From positions 19,959,056-20,023,055 of the forward strand of contig OX940868.1 in assembly GCA_954871525.1 (NCBI GenBank): a stretch of 64,000 nt of DNA, in the 5' to 3' direction. Below the pieces are notes generated by a model. The model was not told the origin of the DNA, did not search any database, and saw only the letters and a list, made by a program, of their open reading frames with translations. The first letter of the stretch is position 1, and every line of letters begins with the position of its first letter. This document shows, piece by piece, positions 13,700 through 24,956 of the stretch. Both the position numbers and the translations under genes were made by a program. Origin of the DNA: Parietaria judaica. Its lineage: Eukaryota; Streptophyta; Magnoliopsida; Rosales; Urticaceae.

Positions 13700-14291
13700 T
13701 TGCTTTTATAAATTATTTTCATTACATTCCTTTATTTTCTTTCTCTTTCTCTCTCTTATCTTTTTCTTTTTTTCTCTCTCCTCTCAGACTCATTTCGCAG
13801 GTAACAACGTAAAAAAAAAAAAACCAGCGAGCTTTTTCTCGGAAAATCGCACCGCTTCGATTCGCTCCGACGAATGCCCCATCACTGCCCGGCTCCTTCT
13901 CCGGCGACCTCCATGGAAGCATCTCCGAGCTTCGTAAGTCCGTTACCGAATCCCTCACCTCTTTGATTCGCGCCTTAGGTTTCCTCTTCGCCTTCCAAAA
14001 GCCGCGGTTTTTATCTCCTGCGCGAAATTGGGCTTCGTTACTCGAAGTCCGAGCTCGGTCTGATCGTCGATTGCTGCGGCATTAATGGTCTGTGAGGATC
14101 TTGGGGATTCTCGTGCCGTTAGGGTTCTTGTGGGATTTGGTGATTTCCGGGGAAGCGGAGCTAGGGTTTTGGATTCGAAGCGTTTGTGAGGAGATTGGTG
14201 GGTGTTATCTATCATCATTTCGGCGTGTTCTGCTCTGATTTCTAGGGTTTGGCTTGGGTTGGATTTGGGACGGGGAAGATAGGTGTGGATA
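13700..14291 (+). promoter_or_regulatory. Promoter/leader of the 14.3-kb gene with a probable 5'-UTR intron
   Basis: A pyrimidine-rich stretch (13737-13790) precedes a GC-richer leader. A donor CTTC|GTAAGT at 13934 and an acceptor TTTCTAG ending at 14245 would define a 312-bp leader intron. Inferred from splice consensus only. Overlapping open frames here look spurious. Confidence 0.45.
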
Positions 14292-17200
14292 ATGTGTATA
14301 CTCTGCGTCATTCAGAAGTGGTCTCGTCGGGTTGCGACGATGCTTCCGTGGTTAGTGATTCCGCTGATAGGTCTGTGGGCTCTCTCGCAACTTCTGCCGC
14401 CGGCTTTCCGGTTCGAAATCACCTCGCCGAGGCTGGCGTGCGTTTTCGTGCTCTTGGTGACTCTCTTCTGGTACGAGATTCTGATGCCTCAGCTCTCGTC
14501 TTGGCGGGTGAGGAGGAATGCGCAGCTGAGAGAGAGGAAGCGGTTCGAGGCGATAGAACTGCAGAAGCTTCGGAAAACAGCTACGCGCAGGTGTAGGAAC
14601 TGCTTAACCCCGTACAGGGATCAGAATCCCGGCGGGGGTAAATTTATGTGTGCGTATTGCGGGCACATTTCGAAAAGACCGGTTTTGGATTTGCCCGTTC
14701 CGCCCGGGAATGCGGGGATTCTAAAAGAATGGGTTGGAAAGAGTGGTAAGATATTGAATAGTAAAGTGTGGTCTGATAATGGATGGATGTGTGGCCAAGA
14801 CTGGTTGGAGAATGGTAATTGGGTTGAAGGAAAGTCTAATTATTGGAGGAAGAACGGGGGCGGTGTCTTCGGGGGAGACGAAGATTGCTTGGCGGAGAAG
14901 TCTTATTCAGGTGTCGTTATTTTTGCCTGCAGGGTATTGACGTCTTTTTTCTTGAGCGTCAGATGGGTTTTGAGAAAGATTTTTAGGGTTAGTTCGTCTA
15001 GTGACGATGATTCTTCCGACGCAGATAAGGGGTTGCTAGCAAAGAGGGGTGAGAATGAGGGTAGTTTTCCCGAGAGTAGAGGGGAAAAAGCTCGGAGAAA
15101 AGCCGAAGAGAAGAGGCAAGCTAGGATAGAGAGGGAGCTTCTGGAGGAAGAAGAGAGAAAGCAGAGGGAAGAAGTGGCTCGGCTGGTTGAGGAGCGTCGC
15201 AGACTGAGAGACGAAAAAACCGAGGCAGAGAAAGACCACAGCCAAAAGTCAACTCCGGTCAGAGAAAAAGATGGTAAGAAGGAAGCAGAGCGAAAACGTC
15301 AAGAGAGAAAAAAGGAAAAGGACAAGGGCTCTAGCAAGAGCAACTCCGATGTCGAAGAGCTTGAAAAGAAGACAAGTAAGGAAAGTGAACGAAAGAAAGA
15401 ATTTGAGAAAAAAGAATATCAGAAATCAGGTTTTGATCTTGTCAGAGGACAGACTTATTACAACCGAGGCAATGCTGGAACGAGGTACTTTGATCGTATG
15501 AGAGGGACGATTATGTCTTCTTCTAAAGCATTTAGCGGAGGCAGTTTCTTTGGAAGGGGAACGAGTAATGTTGCTCCTATGGCGAAGGAAAGCAAACCCA
15601 TTAGCTCTTTAGATCCCGGTCACGTCTCTGTTCAAAGAAAAGAAATGGGTCAACCGGATCGTGTTGCTACAAGAGCTTGCATGAATGGAGATGATAAGAC
15701 TGTTAATCGCCTGGTAAGTATCTTTTTTTCTTCTTCTTCTTCTTATTCTATAAGCTGACTTTGATATTCTCAAGTTATAGATGAAGCCGGTGTTCCAGTT
15801 CCCTTTTTTTGTATCAGTGTTTGCTAAGGTCTTAACATTTTATAGATTTTTCCTAGCAAATTTAATTTTATTGCTTATGCTCTGAATATTTTGGTTTTTC
15901 CGATTTCGATGACTTCTAGCATCGGAAGTTTAGTTAATTATATCTGATTATCTGATGTAATGTAATTTTTCTGAAAGTTTTTGTTATTGGGCTATATTAC
16001 TAAGCACTACTTTTGAGTGTGACCCAATGTTATATCTCACCCTTGCGTGGCCCAAAATAATATTTTCTTCTTATTTTCTATGAATCTTGTAAGTATCGAG
16101 AGTGACATTTGTTAATCCTACTATAATGATGAACATTTTATTTCAGGTGCACTCCGAGCCACAGCCCGTAACAACACCTAAAAAATCGTGGCAGCAATTA
16201 TTTACTCGTTCGACACCGATACCTCTATCATCAAATGCAAGTGTTATAAGCCGACCAAACCCTAAGTCTCAAGCTGAAGTTCAAAGCCCGCAGCTATCTG
16301 CTCAAATACCAACAACACAATCATATGACAATCCGATAGATTTCGGGTCGCCTTTTTCTCTTTCCACCTATCCAAACAGCTCTCTAGGGTTTACTCCTTC
16401 AATTGAACCGGTATTTCACCGTGATCATACACCAGATGAACCAGAGCTCTTCGAAGATCCGTGTTACATTCCCGATCCTGCATCCTTGCTCGGACCGGTT
16501 TCGGAATTGCTGGATAATTTCCAGCTCGATTTTGGGAATCGCGCGGTCGATTGTGGAATCACCCGTCGGCCCAGGGTTTTGAAAAATGTTTCTGCTAATT
16601 CTGGAAAGCCGTCTCCCATCGAGTCACCCATGTCGCGGGAAAAGCATAATGTAGTTTCTAATCGCTTCCAAACGAGACCAAAGTCTCAAGATGCTATGGT
16701 TAATGATTCAAATGAAACTGCAATGTGGCAAATGTGGAACACATGTCCCCTCAGTCAAGACGGGCTAGGGCTAGTTGGTGGGCCTGCCAGCTGGCATATG
16801 CCGCCCGAGCTGAGTCGCCCGAGTAAAGATGATCTCGTCCACCCTTCTTCAGCTCATAAAACTATGGCGTCACTTTTTGCAAAAGACGAACCAGTCATTT
16901 CTGGAAGTTTCAGCCCTGTTTCTGGTTCAGGTGATTCTGATCCGTGGTTGCAGAAGGCTTTATTTCCACCTTTGTCTCCCAGTGAGAATAGCTTTGGTGT
17001 CAAACAACATCCAGAGGAAGCTACTCATAGTGAAATGATTTATGGAAGTCCTAATCGAGTGAGCAATTATCCGTTTGAGCAGTCACCGACATCTTCTTGG
17101 TCCAAGTAAGGATTTTTTATAATGTATTTTTTTTTTTTCTCCGGAATTTATGCTGATTTTAATGTGGTATGTTTATCGAAATTACCGTTCTTATTTGGGT

Positions 17201-18422
17201 ATGTTAAATGGTTTATAACGGTGTACATGTGATTCTCTTCTGTTCATTGACAGTAAAAGATTCTCAATGTTAGGTGTTTTATTTAGAAAATAATGTTAGT
17301 ATTATTATATCGTTTGGTAGTACATGAATAGTTTGTTTAGTTTGCTGAGTTGGGTATGGAAACTTGTCAATCCTTGATCCGGAATCGAAGTCATTTCTCA
17401 CATGTCATTCACTATGTAACTCTTGAAGCCTTGTGGCTTAAAGTAGGTTTTTGGTTTCTATTCCAAGAGTTAGACCTGGAAACCTCTCCCAATGATATTC
17501 AGTAGAAAATTCCATTAATCAAATAGGAAAGCAACATAGGTTAGGCGTTCTTATTTATTGTAAAATACGATAATACCCTAATGCGGGACTGGAAACCTAA
17601 TCCCATGCTGTAAAATACCCCAACGACCTAAAGACAATTCTAAAAATAAATAATCAAAACAATTTCTATATATCGAGTCTGACAATTTCCGTTTTGCCAT
17701 TTGCTCCTATGACAAGAAGTTTGTAAGTCAGAATTGATGTCTGAAGATATGCCAATAACATCCATCTTGAGGAAAAAAATAATATTAAGAAGCATCTGGA
17801 GGAAAAAAGTAAGATTAAGAAAGCGGTCACAATGGATTATTGTGGGCAGTTCTTGCTAGTCAGTGTTTTATTAAGGAGTTCAATAGTATTTTTCGGAGTT
17901 TCCTTTTCTTAGCTGAGGAGTTTTGGGAGAAATTGGTTATACATCTTGTCGGGTTTTGGATCGAACAATTGACACTTAAAAGTTAAAACTATCTTTTGAC
18001 TGGTTGAACCTTGTTTAGTTGAGTCCCGACATATTGTTTGAGCACTTCGCACGTGAAAGTTTTGAAATGACCGTGAGATGCGTCAAGCCTAAATTGTTTA
18101 TATTGTTCGCCATTCTGTGATGTACTTGAATTATAATTAGTTGTGTAATTTGATGTTACTTGTAATGTTTTCGATGCTGAATACATTTTATAATGTATCC
18201 GTCTTCGATGTTTTTACGTTTTACAATGTTGATAATCTTGGCATTATGTACAATATCACAAATGAACTCTTTAATCTAATTCTGGATTCGGTTCTTTGCA
18301 GGAAAGAATGGGGTAATCCAGGCTCGATAGGGGAAGGAGTCGGCAAGGCGTCAATAACGAGACCTCACGTCGGAGGTCTATTTCCGACCCCTGATGTACA
18401 GTCACTTTGGTCGTTTGATTAA
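14292..18422 (+). CDS. Membrane, zinc-ribbon and coiled-coil protein ('stress response NST1-like'), 3 exons
   Basis: Exons 14292-15713, 16147-17105 and 18302-18422 join in frame to 833 residues. Introns are GT-AG (CTG|GTAAGT...TTTCAG|GTG; TCCAA|GTAAGG...TTTGCAG|G). The ATG at 14292 is chosen because the N-terminus MCILCVIQKWSRRVATMLPW is one I recognise from plant homologues. Two hydrophobic segments (about 18-36 and 47-63) are followed by a zinc-ribbon-like CxxC pair (Cys101/104 and 120/123), another hydrophobic stretch near 205-225, then a Lys/Glu/Arg-rich coiled coil (about 265-400) and a low-complexity Ser/Pro-rich tail ending in SLWSFD. Plant databases often label this family 'stress response NST1-like', but no biochemical role is known to me. 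It is probably an ER or other endomembrane protein with a long cytosolic tail (inference). Confidence 0.9.
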
Positions 18423-18978
18423 AAAAACAAAAAAACATAAAACAAAAAGGGAAAAGAGTACGAGGGAGTTTGGGAAAAAAAGATTACATCTTTTTCTTGT
18501 GAAGAGGCAAATAAAAGCCTGTTCGTGAGAAGGGAGTTTTAGAATTTCACTTGAAACACATTGTGCTCTTCTTTTTATAAGGGACATTCTTCATCTTTAC
18601 TTAACGTTAACGCTAGTTAGCTTGCTCGGCAAGGAATACACGTGGCGCTCACGCACTTGTTGTGTTTCAAGGTATTTAATGGAAGAAAAAAAAAAAGAAA
18701 TTTGAAATAGTTCTCAGTTTCTGCCTTACAGTGGGTTCTTCAATTGAAGCATCTATAATTAATTATTGCATAATGCATAGTATTTTTTGTGGCAAAATCG
18801 GTTGTTACAGCAATTTATTATCCTTTTCTTGCAATACAAGTTAGGGTTTTAAAGACTATCAAGCACAAACAAAAACCTTTTAAGTGGATTCCATTAATAT
18901 CAAAGATGAAGATCATTAAACACCAAAAGTGGAGTAACAACTAATTTATTTTGCCGTTTACGATCAAACAACCCAAAA

Positions 18979-19989
18979 GCCGACATGACTACGGGGGTCA
19001 TGAAGGATAAAAACGGCATCAAATAAACAACAATCGTTATATATTAGATGGATGGTATACTTCAGTAATTTTTGAAAAAAAATATATATATGTAAATATA
19101 TTTTCGACCCGTTAAACATCTAAAAACTACAGCACTATAGCCATCAACGATAATAACGACATCCGACATTATTAGATGGGGGCTACTTCACTAATTTTTG
19201 AAAAATAAATAATTATAAAAGTTTCTGACCTTTTACAACTCTAAAAACTACATCTCTACCGGGTCATGAAGGATAAAAACGACATTCGACATCCGATGAA
19301 TAACAATCATTATTAGTATTTAGGGCTATAAAATTACTTCAGTAAGTTTTTAAAAATAAATAAATATAAAAAATTCCGACCTTTTACAACTCTAATAACA
19401 ACATCTCTACCGGGTCATGAAGGATAAAAACGACATTCGACATCGATGAATAACAATCATTATTAGTAATTAGGGCTATAAAATTACTTCAGTAAGTTTT
19501 TAAAAATAAATAAATATAAAAAATTTCGACCTTTTACAACTCTAATAACAACATCTCTACCGGGTCATGAAGGATAAAAACGACATTCGACATCGATGAA
19601 TAACAATCATTATTAGTAATTAGGGCTATAAAATTACTTCAGTAAGTTTTTAAAAATAAATAAATATTAATTATTCCGACCTTTTACAACTCTAATAACA
19701 ACATCTCTACCGGGTCATGAAGGATAAAAACGACATTCGACATCGATGAATAACAAATCATTACTAGGGCTGTAAAATTAATTCAGTAAGTTTTTAAAAA
19801 CTAAATAAATATAAAAATTTCTGACCTCTTACAACTCTAAAAACGACATGTCTACCGGGTCATGATTCTTATGAAGGATATAAATTGACATTCAACATCC
19901 GATAAATAAAAATCATTATTAGATGGGATGGGCAGTGGGCTATAAAATTACTTCAATAATTTTTGAAAAATAAATAAATACAAAAAAAA
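18979..19989. repeat. ~150-bp tandem array whose units carry decayed tRNA-Tyr remnants
   Basis: The phrase CGGGTCATGAAGGATAAAAA recurs at about 19260, 19411, 19561 and 19711 (spacing about 150 bp), with weaker copies at 18990, 19150 and 19857. Each unit has a (C/T)CGACC...TTACAACTCTA...CTCTACC core of about 45 bp, then a spacer ending GGGCTATAAAATTACTTCA...AAATAAATA. The same spacer directly abuts the intact tRNA-Tyr gene at 19990. The core aligns with the two ends of that tRNA, with the middle including the B box missing. The units therefore look like tandem copies of tRNA plus 3' flank that lost the tRNA interior. Confidence 0.75.
19982..19989 (-). terminator. RNA polymerase III terminator of tRNA-Tyr
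   Basis: Eight T residues on the minus strand, immediately after the tRNA discriminator base. Confidence 0.85.
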
Positions 19990-20076
19990 TCCGACCTACC
20001 GGATTCGAACCAGTGACCTAAGGATTTCTGTTGTTACAACTACAGTCCTCCGCTCTACCAACTGAGCTAAGGTCGG
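19990..20076 (-). tRNA. trnY-GUA: tRNA-Tyr (GTA) with a short intron
   Basis: The minus strand starts CCGACCTTAGCTCAGTTGG (A box) and has the T-arm GGTTCGAATCC (B box). The 7-bp acceptor stem CCGACCT/AGGTCGG pairs fully and the discriminator is A. The anticodon loop reads CTGTAG, interrupted by about 14 nt (TTGTAACAACAGAA) before ATCCTT closes the stem. A short intron 3' of the anticodon is normal for plant nuclear tRNA-Tyr. Both internal promoter boxes and a T-run terminator are intact, so it should be functional. Confidence 0.96.
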
Positions 20077-20235
20077 TTTGTGTCCTTAGTTTAGAAAGTC
20101 AACTAGTATACTCCACTTATTGTATTTAAAACAAGAAAGAAATAAGATCTTATCAGGAATCTCTAATTTATAAGACGTGTTTTTTATCCCCTTTTTCATG
20201 ATAAGTTTCAACTCTAGCAACTTATATATGTATAA

Positions 20236-20343
20236 AAGGATATTTGTAGCTAAGTACCACAAAGTACTTCTTGGCCAACCAAACTAAAATGAAATATACC
20301 GTGAATTATTACACTTTGTGATACTTTTGCCGCAAATACCCCA
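20236..20343. mobile_element. Short MITE, about 108 bp
   Basis: Left GGATATTTGTAGCTAAGTACC and the inverse of the right end (GGGGTATTTGCGGCAAAAGT) form imperfect inverted repeats running into CACAAAGT. ATGTATAA lies on both sides (20228-20235, 20344-20351). The same ends recur at 46486-46743. Confidence 0.55.
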
Positions 20344-20602
20344 ATGTATAATATGGCCCTTTGGATTGGAGTCACTTAGGAGTTAGGACAATATAGATCA
20401 AGTTTTTACACTTCTAAAATCAGTACAGATAGATCTCAATGAATAAATTATAATACGGAAAAAGACATGTATTTCTCTACTTCCCGAAACATCGAAAAGT
20501 TCATAAAACCAAAAAGACTCCGCAAACGCTAACGAAGAAAATTGTTAAAAGTAAATTTTAGAACAAGAAAGGTCAATCCGAGGAACGCCGACCACGTGCC
20601 TC

Positions 20603-21982
20603 CTAAGGCACCGCGACTGGCACCGGAAGCGGATCCCCCTGCTCGGTCGTCTCCGGCGCCGGTGCTGGCTCGCCTTGCCATGTCCACACGATGTCCTTGA
20701 GTGCGGGCCTTATGTCCTTCTTCATCATCTTCTGATACTCCAACGTGTCGCCGCTCGCCTTCTTCAGTTCCACCATGTGGAAATTCGGTGTGATCTCGAA
20801 GATCTCGGCTTCGATACCGACAACTCCTTTACGCCCCTCTTTCGATCCCTCGAGCTTCAAAATTCCGCCGTCTTTCTTCTTCACTTTCAGCCTCACCTTC
20901 TTCGCTGCGTCCTCAAGCTTCGAGAAAATGGTGCCGGCCGGTTTGTTGGATGTGAAGCGCACCTCCTTCTTCCGATCCTTCTCCTCAAACAAACCAGAGA
21001 GGTCGAACCCCGATGAGAATGAGATGATGTCGAACGCATTCAAGTTGCATGGCTTCTTCGGAAGTTTAGCTTCGGGATCGGAGATTAAATTGGCATCGGA
21101 CCCGAATATTGCGTCAGCATCCAAACCAACAGGTTCTCTCCCGTCTCTCTCGCGGACAAAGGGTTTGGTCTCGAGCCCCTTCCGGAACCAGGAGCTCCTC
21201 ATGATCCGCTCCATCGAGATGCGGGTCCTCGGGTTAGGATCGAGCATCTTGGAGACCAGCTTACGGACCTCCGGTGGGAACCAATTCGGCATCTTAAACT
21301 CGCCTTTCCCGATCTTCTTGTACATCTCCATCAGATTCGAGTCGTGGAATGGGAGATACCCGGCTAGAAGGACGAACAGGATCACGCCACAAGACCAGAT
21401 ATCAGCCTTTGACCCGTCGTAGCCCCTTCGATTGATCACCTCCGGCGCGACATACGCAGGGGTCCCGCACGTTGTGTGGAGCAGCCCGTCGTGACGGATA
21501 GTCTCGGCGAGCGCGCTCAGACCAAAATCCGAAACCTTCAGATTCTCGCTCTCGTCCAAGAGGAGATTCTCGGGTTTCAGATCCCGGTGAGAAACTCCGC
21601 GGCTGTGGCAGTAATCGACGGCCGAGATTAGCTGCTGAAAGTATTTCCGGGCGACTTCCTCTTTGAGCTTCCCTTTCGCCATCTTGTTGAAGAGCTCGCC
21701 GCCTTTCGCGTACTCCATGACGAAGTAGATCTTCGTCTTGCTCGCCATGACCTCGTAGAGTTCGACCACGTTCGGGTGGCTGATTAATTTCATGACTGAG
21801 ATTTCTCGCTTGATCTGATCAATCATCCCGACTCTCAGGACCTTCTCTTTGTCGATCATCTTGATCGCGACTCCCATGCCGGTTTTCAAGTTCCTCCCAT
21901 AGTATACCTTCGCAAAGGTTCCTTGCCCCAACAGCCTCCCGACCTCGTACCGCTGCATCAGGATGCTGCCTTCCTTCTTCAT
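20603..21982 (-). CDS. CIPK15: CBL-interacting protein kinase, CIPK15 type
   Basis: Single-exon, 459-residue SnRK3/CIPK kinase, a usual length for the family. Gly-rich loop GQGTFAKVY 19-27, ATP-binding Lys41 (VAIK), catalytic HRD 132-134, DFG 152-154, activation loop through APE 179-181, and NAF/FISL motif [12 protein letters not shown] 315-326. The C-terminal phosphatase-interaction region (about 340-435) contains FTSNKPAG and GDTLEYQK. All catalytic residues are present, so it should be active, with CBL calcium sensors binding at NAF. The start [15 protein letters not shown] resembles the Arabidopsis CIPK15 (PKS3) N-terminus as I recall it, which supports the chosen Met and the assignment. 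A Pro/Glu/Val-rich tail (438-459) extends past the usual end. A spliced leader is likely upstream. Confidence 0.93.
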   Translation of the reverse strand: MKKEGSILMQRYEVGRLLGQGTFAKVYYGRNLKTGMGVAIKMIDKEKVLRVGMIDQIKREISVMKLISHPNVVELYEVMASKTKIYFVMEYAKGGELFNKMAKGKLKEEVARKYFQQLISAVDYCHSRGVSHRDLKPENLLLDESENLKVSDFGLSALAETIRHDGLLHTTCGTPAYVAPEVINRRGYDGSKADIWSCGVILFVLLAGYLPFHDSNLMEMYKKIGKGEFKMPNWFPPEVRKLVSKMLDPNPRTRISMERIMRSSWFRKGLETKPFVRERDGREPVGLDADAIFGSDANLISDPEAKLPKKPCNLNAFDIISFSSGFDLSGLFEEKDRKKEVRFTSNKPAGTIFSKLEDAAKKVRLKVKKKDGGILKLEGSKEGRKGVVGIEAEIFEITPNFHMVELKKASGDTLEYQKMMKKDIRPALKDIVWTWQGEPAPAPETTEQGDPLPVPVAVP

Positions 21983-22870
21983 CTCGACCTTCCTCGAATC
22001 GTTCTACTTATGAACGGCCTAGTCAAAGGGGAGAACAAGCTCAACCATCTTCACAAAGGTCGTGAGGATTTTTCGCGGATCTGTGCTCTTGAGCAGTGAT
22101 GATCTGAAACAGCCTGCGAGTCAAGTGCTCGGTTTTGACGTTAATGGTGAACTGCGGCGACCCGATCGGAGCTACGGGCAGATCAATCTCGGCTTCCAAG
22201 CACATTTTTCTGCATTCCCTGGATTATTCTTTGGCGGACCGAACAAACACGACCGTCTTTCCGAGCTTCTGTTGAACAACCGAGAATCAAAAGTTCAGAT
22301 TCCACACAAAGCGAAAATCATCATACTGAGAATATCCAGATCTTCTATATAATTATAGTAACAATAAATCTTTTTGTTGCAGAAATTCTCGATATGAACA
22401 CCGATACAGAAGAACACAGGAAACATAAATTATATATATATAACACAAAGTCGGCGCAAAACAAAAAATATATATAGATCTCACGAATTTAGGCTCTTTT
22501 CGAATATGATCTCAGAATTCAAAGCAAAAACCTTCGAATTTGGTTCGATTCTCAGTGAAATCAACATCACACACGTACCGACTTCGTTTATGAAACCCTA
22601 GCGGGAAAATCGCGGATCTTTCTCGGGATTCGACGCGAGAGACTCGAAATTGAAAGGGAAAAAGCGAAATCGAAGGTATATATGGATCGAAAAGTGGGCG
22701 AGAATGCATGAGACTATGACGATGGAGATGAGAAGGAAGAGAGTCATACCTTGAGCTTGAAGTGAACGGTGCGAGAGAGATTATCGCGAAGAAATTCAGA
22801 AACTGCTTCTTCTGTTTGTGTTGTGTGGTTCCGCTTTCGAGATTCACTCTCATATATACATGCATTTTAG
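21983..22870 (-). promoter_or_regulatory. 5' leader and promoter-proximal region of the CIPK15-type gene
   Basis: A donor CTCAAG|GTATGA (GT at 22749-22748) and a plausible acceptor GTTTCAG ending at 22104 would give a leader intron of about 646 bp. If used, the mature leader keeps a 9-codon upstream frame (ATG 22048, TAG 22019) ahead of the kinase ATG. Splice sites are inferred only. Open frames on the opposite strand look fortuitous. Confidence 0.4.
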
Positions 22871-23985
22871 TATATATTAATTACTATTTTATTTTTAATA
22901 AATATTCGCGGCATAAATGTCAAAAGTTTTTTCAAAATTACAATTAAATAGTAATTAATAGACATTAAAATAAAACCGTATCAAAAAAGTACTTATTAAT
23001 AGATAAAGAAGATATTGATATTTTGTTTGGTTGAAATAATAAAAAAATATATATACAATAAGTTCTTTAAATACTTTTAATATTTATGCCGCAAATAGTT
23101 ATTATAGGTGTATATTTAATATTAATGCCAGCCGCTAAGGCTTGAGTCACCCTCTCTTTCTTTATTGGGCCAACCAACAAAATCATTGTTGTCTTCTTTT
23201 CTTTATTCATCACATAGCAATACTACTATTTTATTCAGTAAAAAAATAACCTTGTCTAATTTTTATTATAAATAAAGAGCATATTTAAATAATTAATTTT
23301 TTTAATGTGTAAAAGTCACTTATATATATATAATAAATTTAAACCTAGTAAATAGACAAATTTGAATTTTATTCTTATTTAATATTGTGCAACTATTTTT
23401 AAAAATATAAAAATGATATTTTTGTATTGATGTCAATATTATAACTGAAGAGTTTTATGATACATTCATTATTTAGAGTCGGTTGACTTGAGGACAATCA
23501 AATGTCTTTATTCCATCTTTTCGTTACTTCTATAATTCTATTAACACTTTAGTAGTCCGTTGCAGAACAGTTACTTTTCTTCAAAATAAATACCCCTAAT
23601 TAAATAGTTCTTTTTTTTTTTTTTTGGTTCTTTTGATTAATTTATATTTACATTTTTTTATTCCTACTTTCAAATATTTATAGCTATATTCTGATAACAG
23701 TGCTAGTTATTAAAATTGGAAATTAACTGAAATAAATAAGAATTGTAAATTAATTGCTAACTGTGTGAGTGTGAGTCTCTTATGTTATATTTTTTTAGTA
23801 TTTTGCTGATGTTAATTTAGTTAAATAAAATATTACTAGCTTTTATTTTTTGAGGAAAAAATAATACAAACTTATCATACATTCATTATTATAAAAAATT
23901 TAAGTTTTTTATACTAAATCTGATTGTATTTTAATTAATATCTATTACTTTATTTTTCTACTTCAATCCAGAATATTATATTTTA
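22871..23985. other. A+T-rich intergenic DNA
   Basis: No gene, RNA or bounded repeat recognised; poly(T) at about 23607-23626. Confidence 0.6.
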
Positions 23986-24956
23986 GGGTAAACTGCGGCT
24001 AATGTACCCAATGTTTGATTTTCTGCGGATTATGTACCCAATGTTTATTTTTGGCGGCTAATGTACTCAATGTTTGATCCGTTAGATATTTTTGGGTTTT
24101 CCGTCAGTTGACCGTTAGAGAGTTATATGTACACTTTTTGTATTTTTGACATAACTCACTCATTTTTTGTCCAAATTTTATGCACGACCTATGGTTGGAA
24201 AGATAAGAGATAGATCTACAACTTTAATGTTTTAAGTTTTGTAAAATCAGTTTTAAAAAAATACGAAATTTCAAGTACAACGTAAAACTGGACATTAGTT
24301 TAATGCAAAATATTTGTTTCGAGCAAATTTTAATATACTTAATGACTTTTTATGATGAAACGTAAAAGTAAAAAGTTGTAGATAAATATTTTATCTTTCC
24401 AACGGATGTTTATTTATAAATTTTGGATAAAAAACGAGTGAGTTATGCCAAAAATATGAAATATTATTTCACATCACATCTTTTATATTTTTGGCATAAA
24501 TCACTCATTTTTTGTCCAAAATTTATAAATAAACAACCGTTGGAAAGATAAAAAGTTTATCTACAACTTTTTAGTTTTACGTTTCATCATAAAAAGTTAT
24601 TAAGTATATTAAAATTTGCTCGAAACAAATATTTTGCATTAAACTAATGTCCAGTTTTACGTTGTACTTGAAATTTCGTATTTTTTTAAAACTGATTTTA
24701 CAAAACTTAAAACATTAAAGTTGTAGATCTATCTCTTATCTTTCCAACCATAGGTCGTGCATAAAATTTGGACAAAAAATGAGTGAGTTATGTCAAAAAT
24801 ACAAAAAGTGTACATATAACTCTCTAACAGTCAACTGACGGAAAACCCAAAAATATCTAACGGATCAAACATTGGGTACATTAGCCGCCAAAAATAAACA
24901 TTGGGTATATAATCCGCAGAAAATCAAACATTAAGTACATTAGCCGCAGTTTACCC
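23986..24956. mobile_element. Mutator-like element, near-complete palindrome of 971 bp
   Basis: GGGTAAACTGCGGCTAATGT at the left matches the inverse of the right end. The arms stay complementary almost to the centre (about 24465-24480), giving arms of about 470 bp. Identical 9-bp TSDs TATATTTTA lie at 23977-23985 and 24957-24965. There is no ORF. A transcript would fold into one long hairpin. Confidence 0.95.

Noticed and set aside
13689..14311. Several overlapping open frames on both strands upstream of the 14.3-kb gene
   Set aside because: Low-complexity pyrimidine-rich leader with a probable intron; no conserved motifs.
18979..19989. CRISPR-like array
   Set aside because: Units are ~150 bp with no unique spacers between conserved repeats, and the DNA is a plant nuclear locus; the tRNA-derived tandem explanation fits better.
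20675..21422. Long plus-strand frames opposite the CIPK15-type gene
   Set aside because: Antisense shadows of a clear kinase coding frame.
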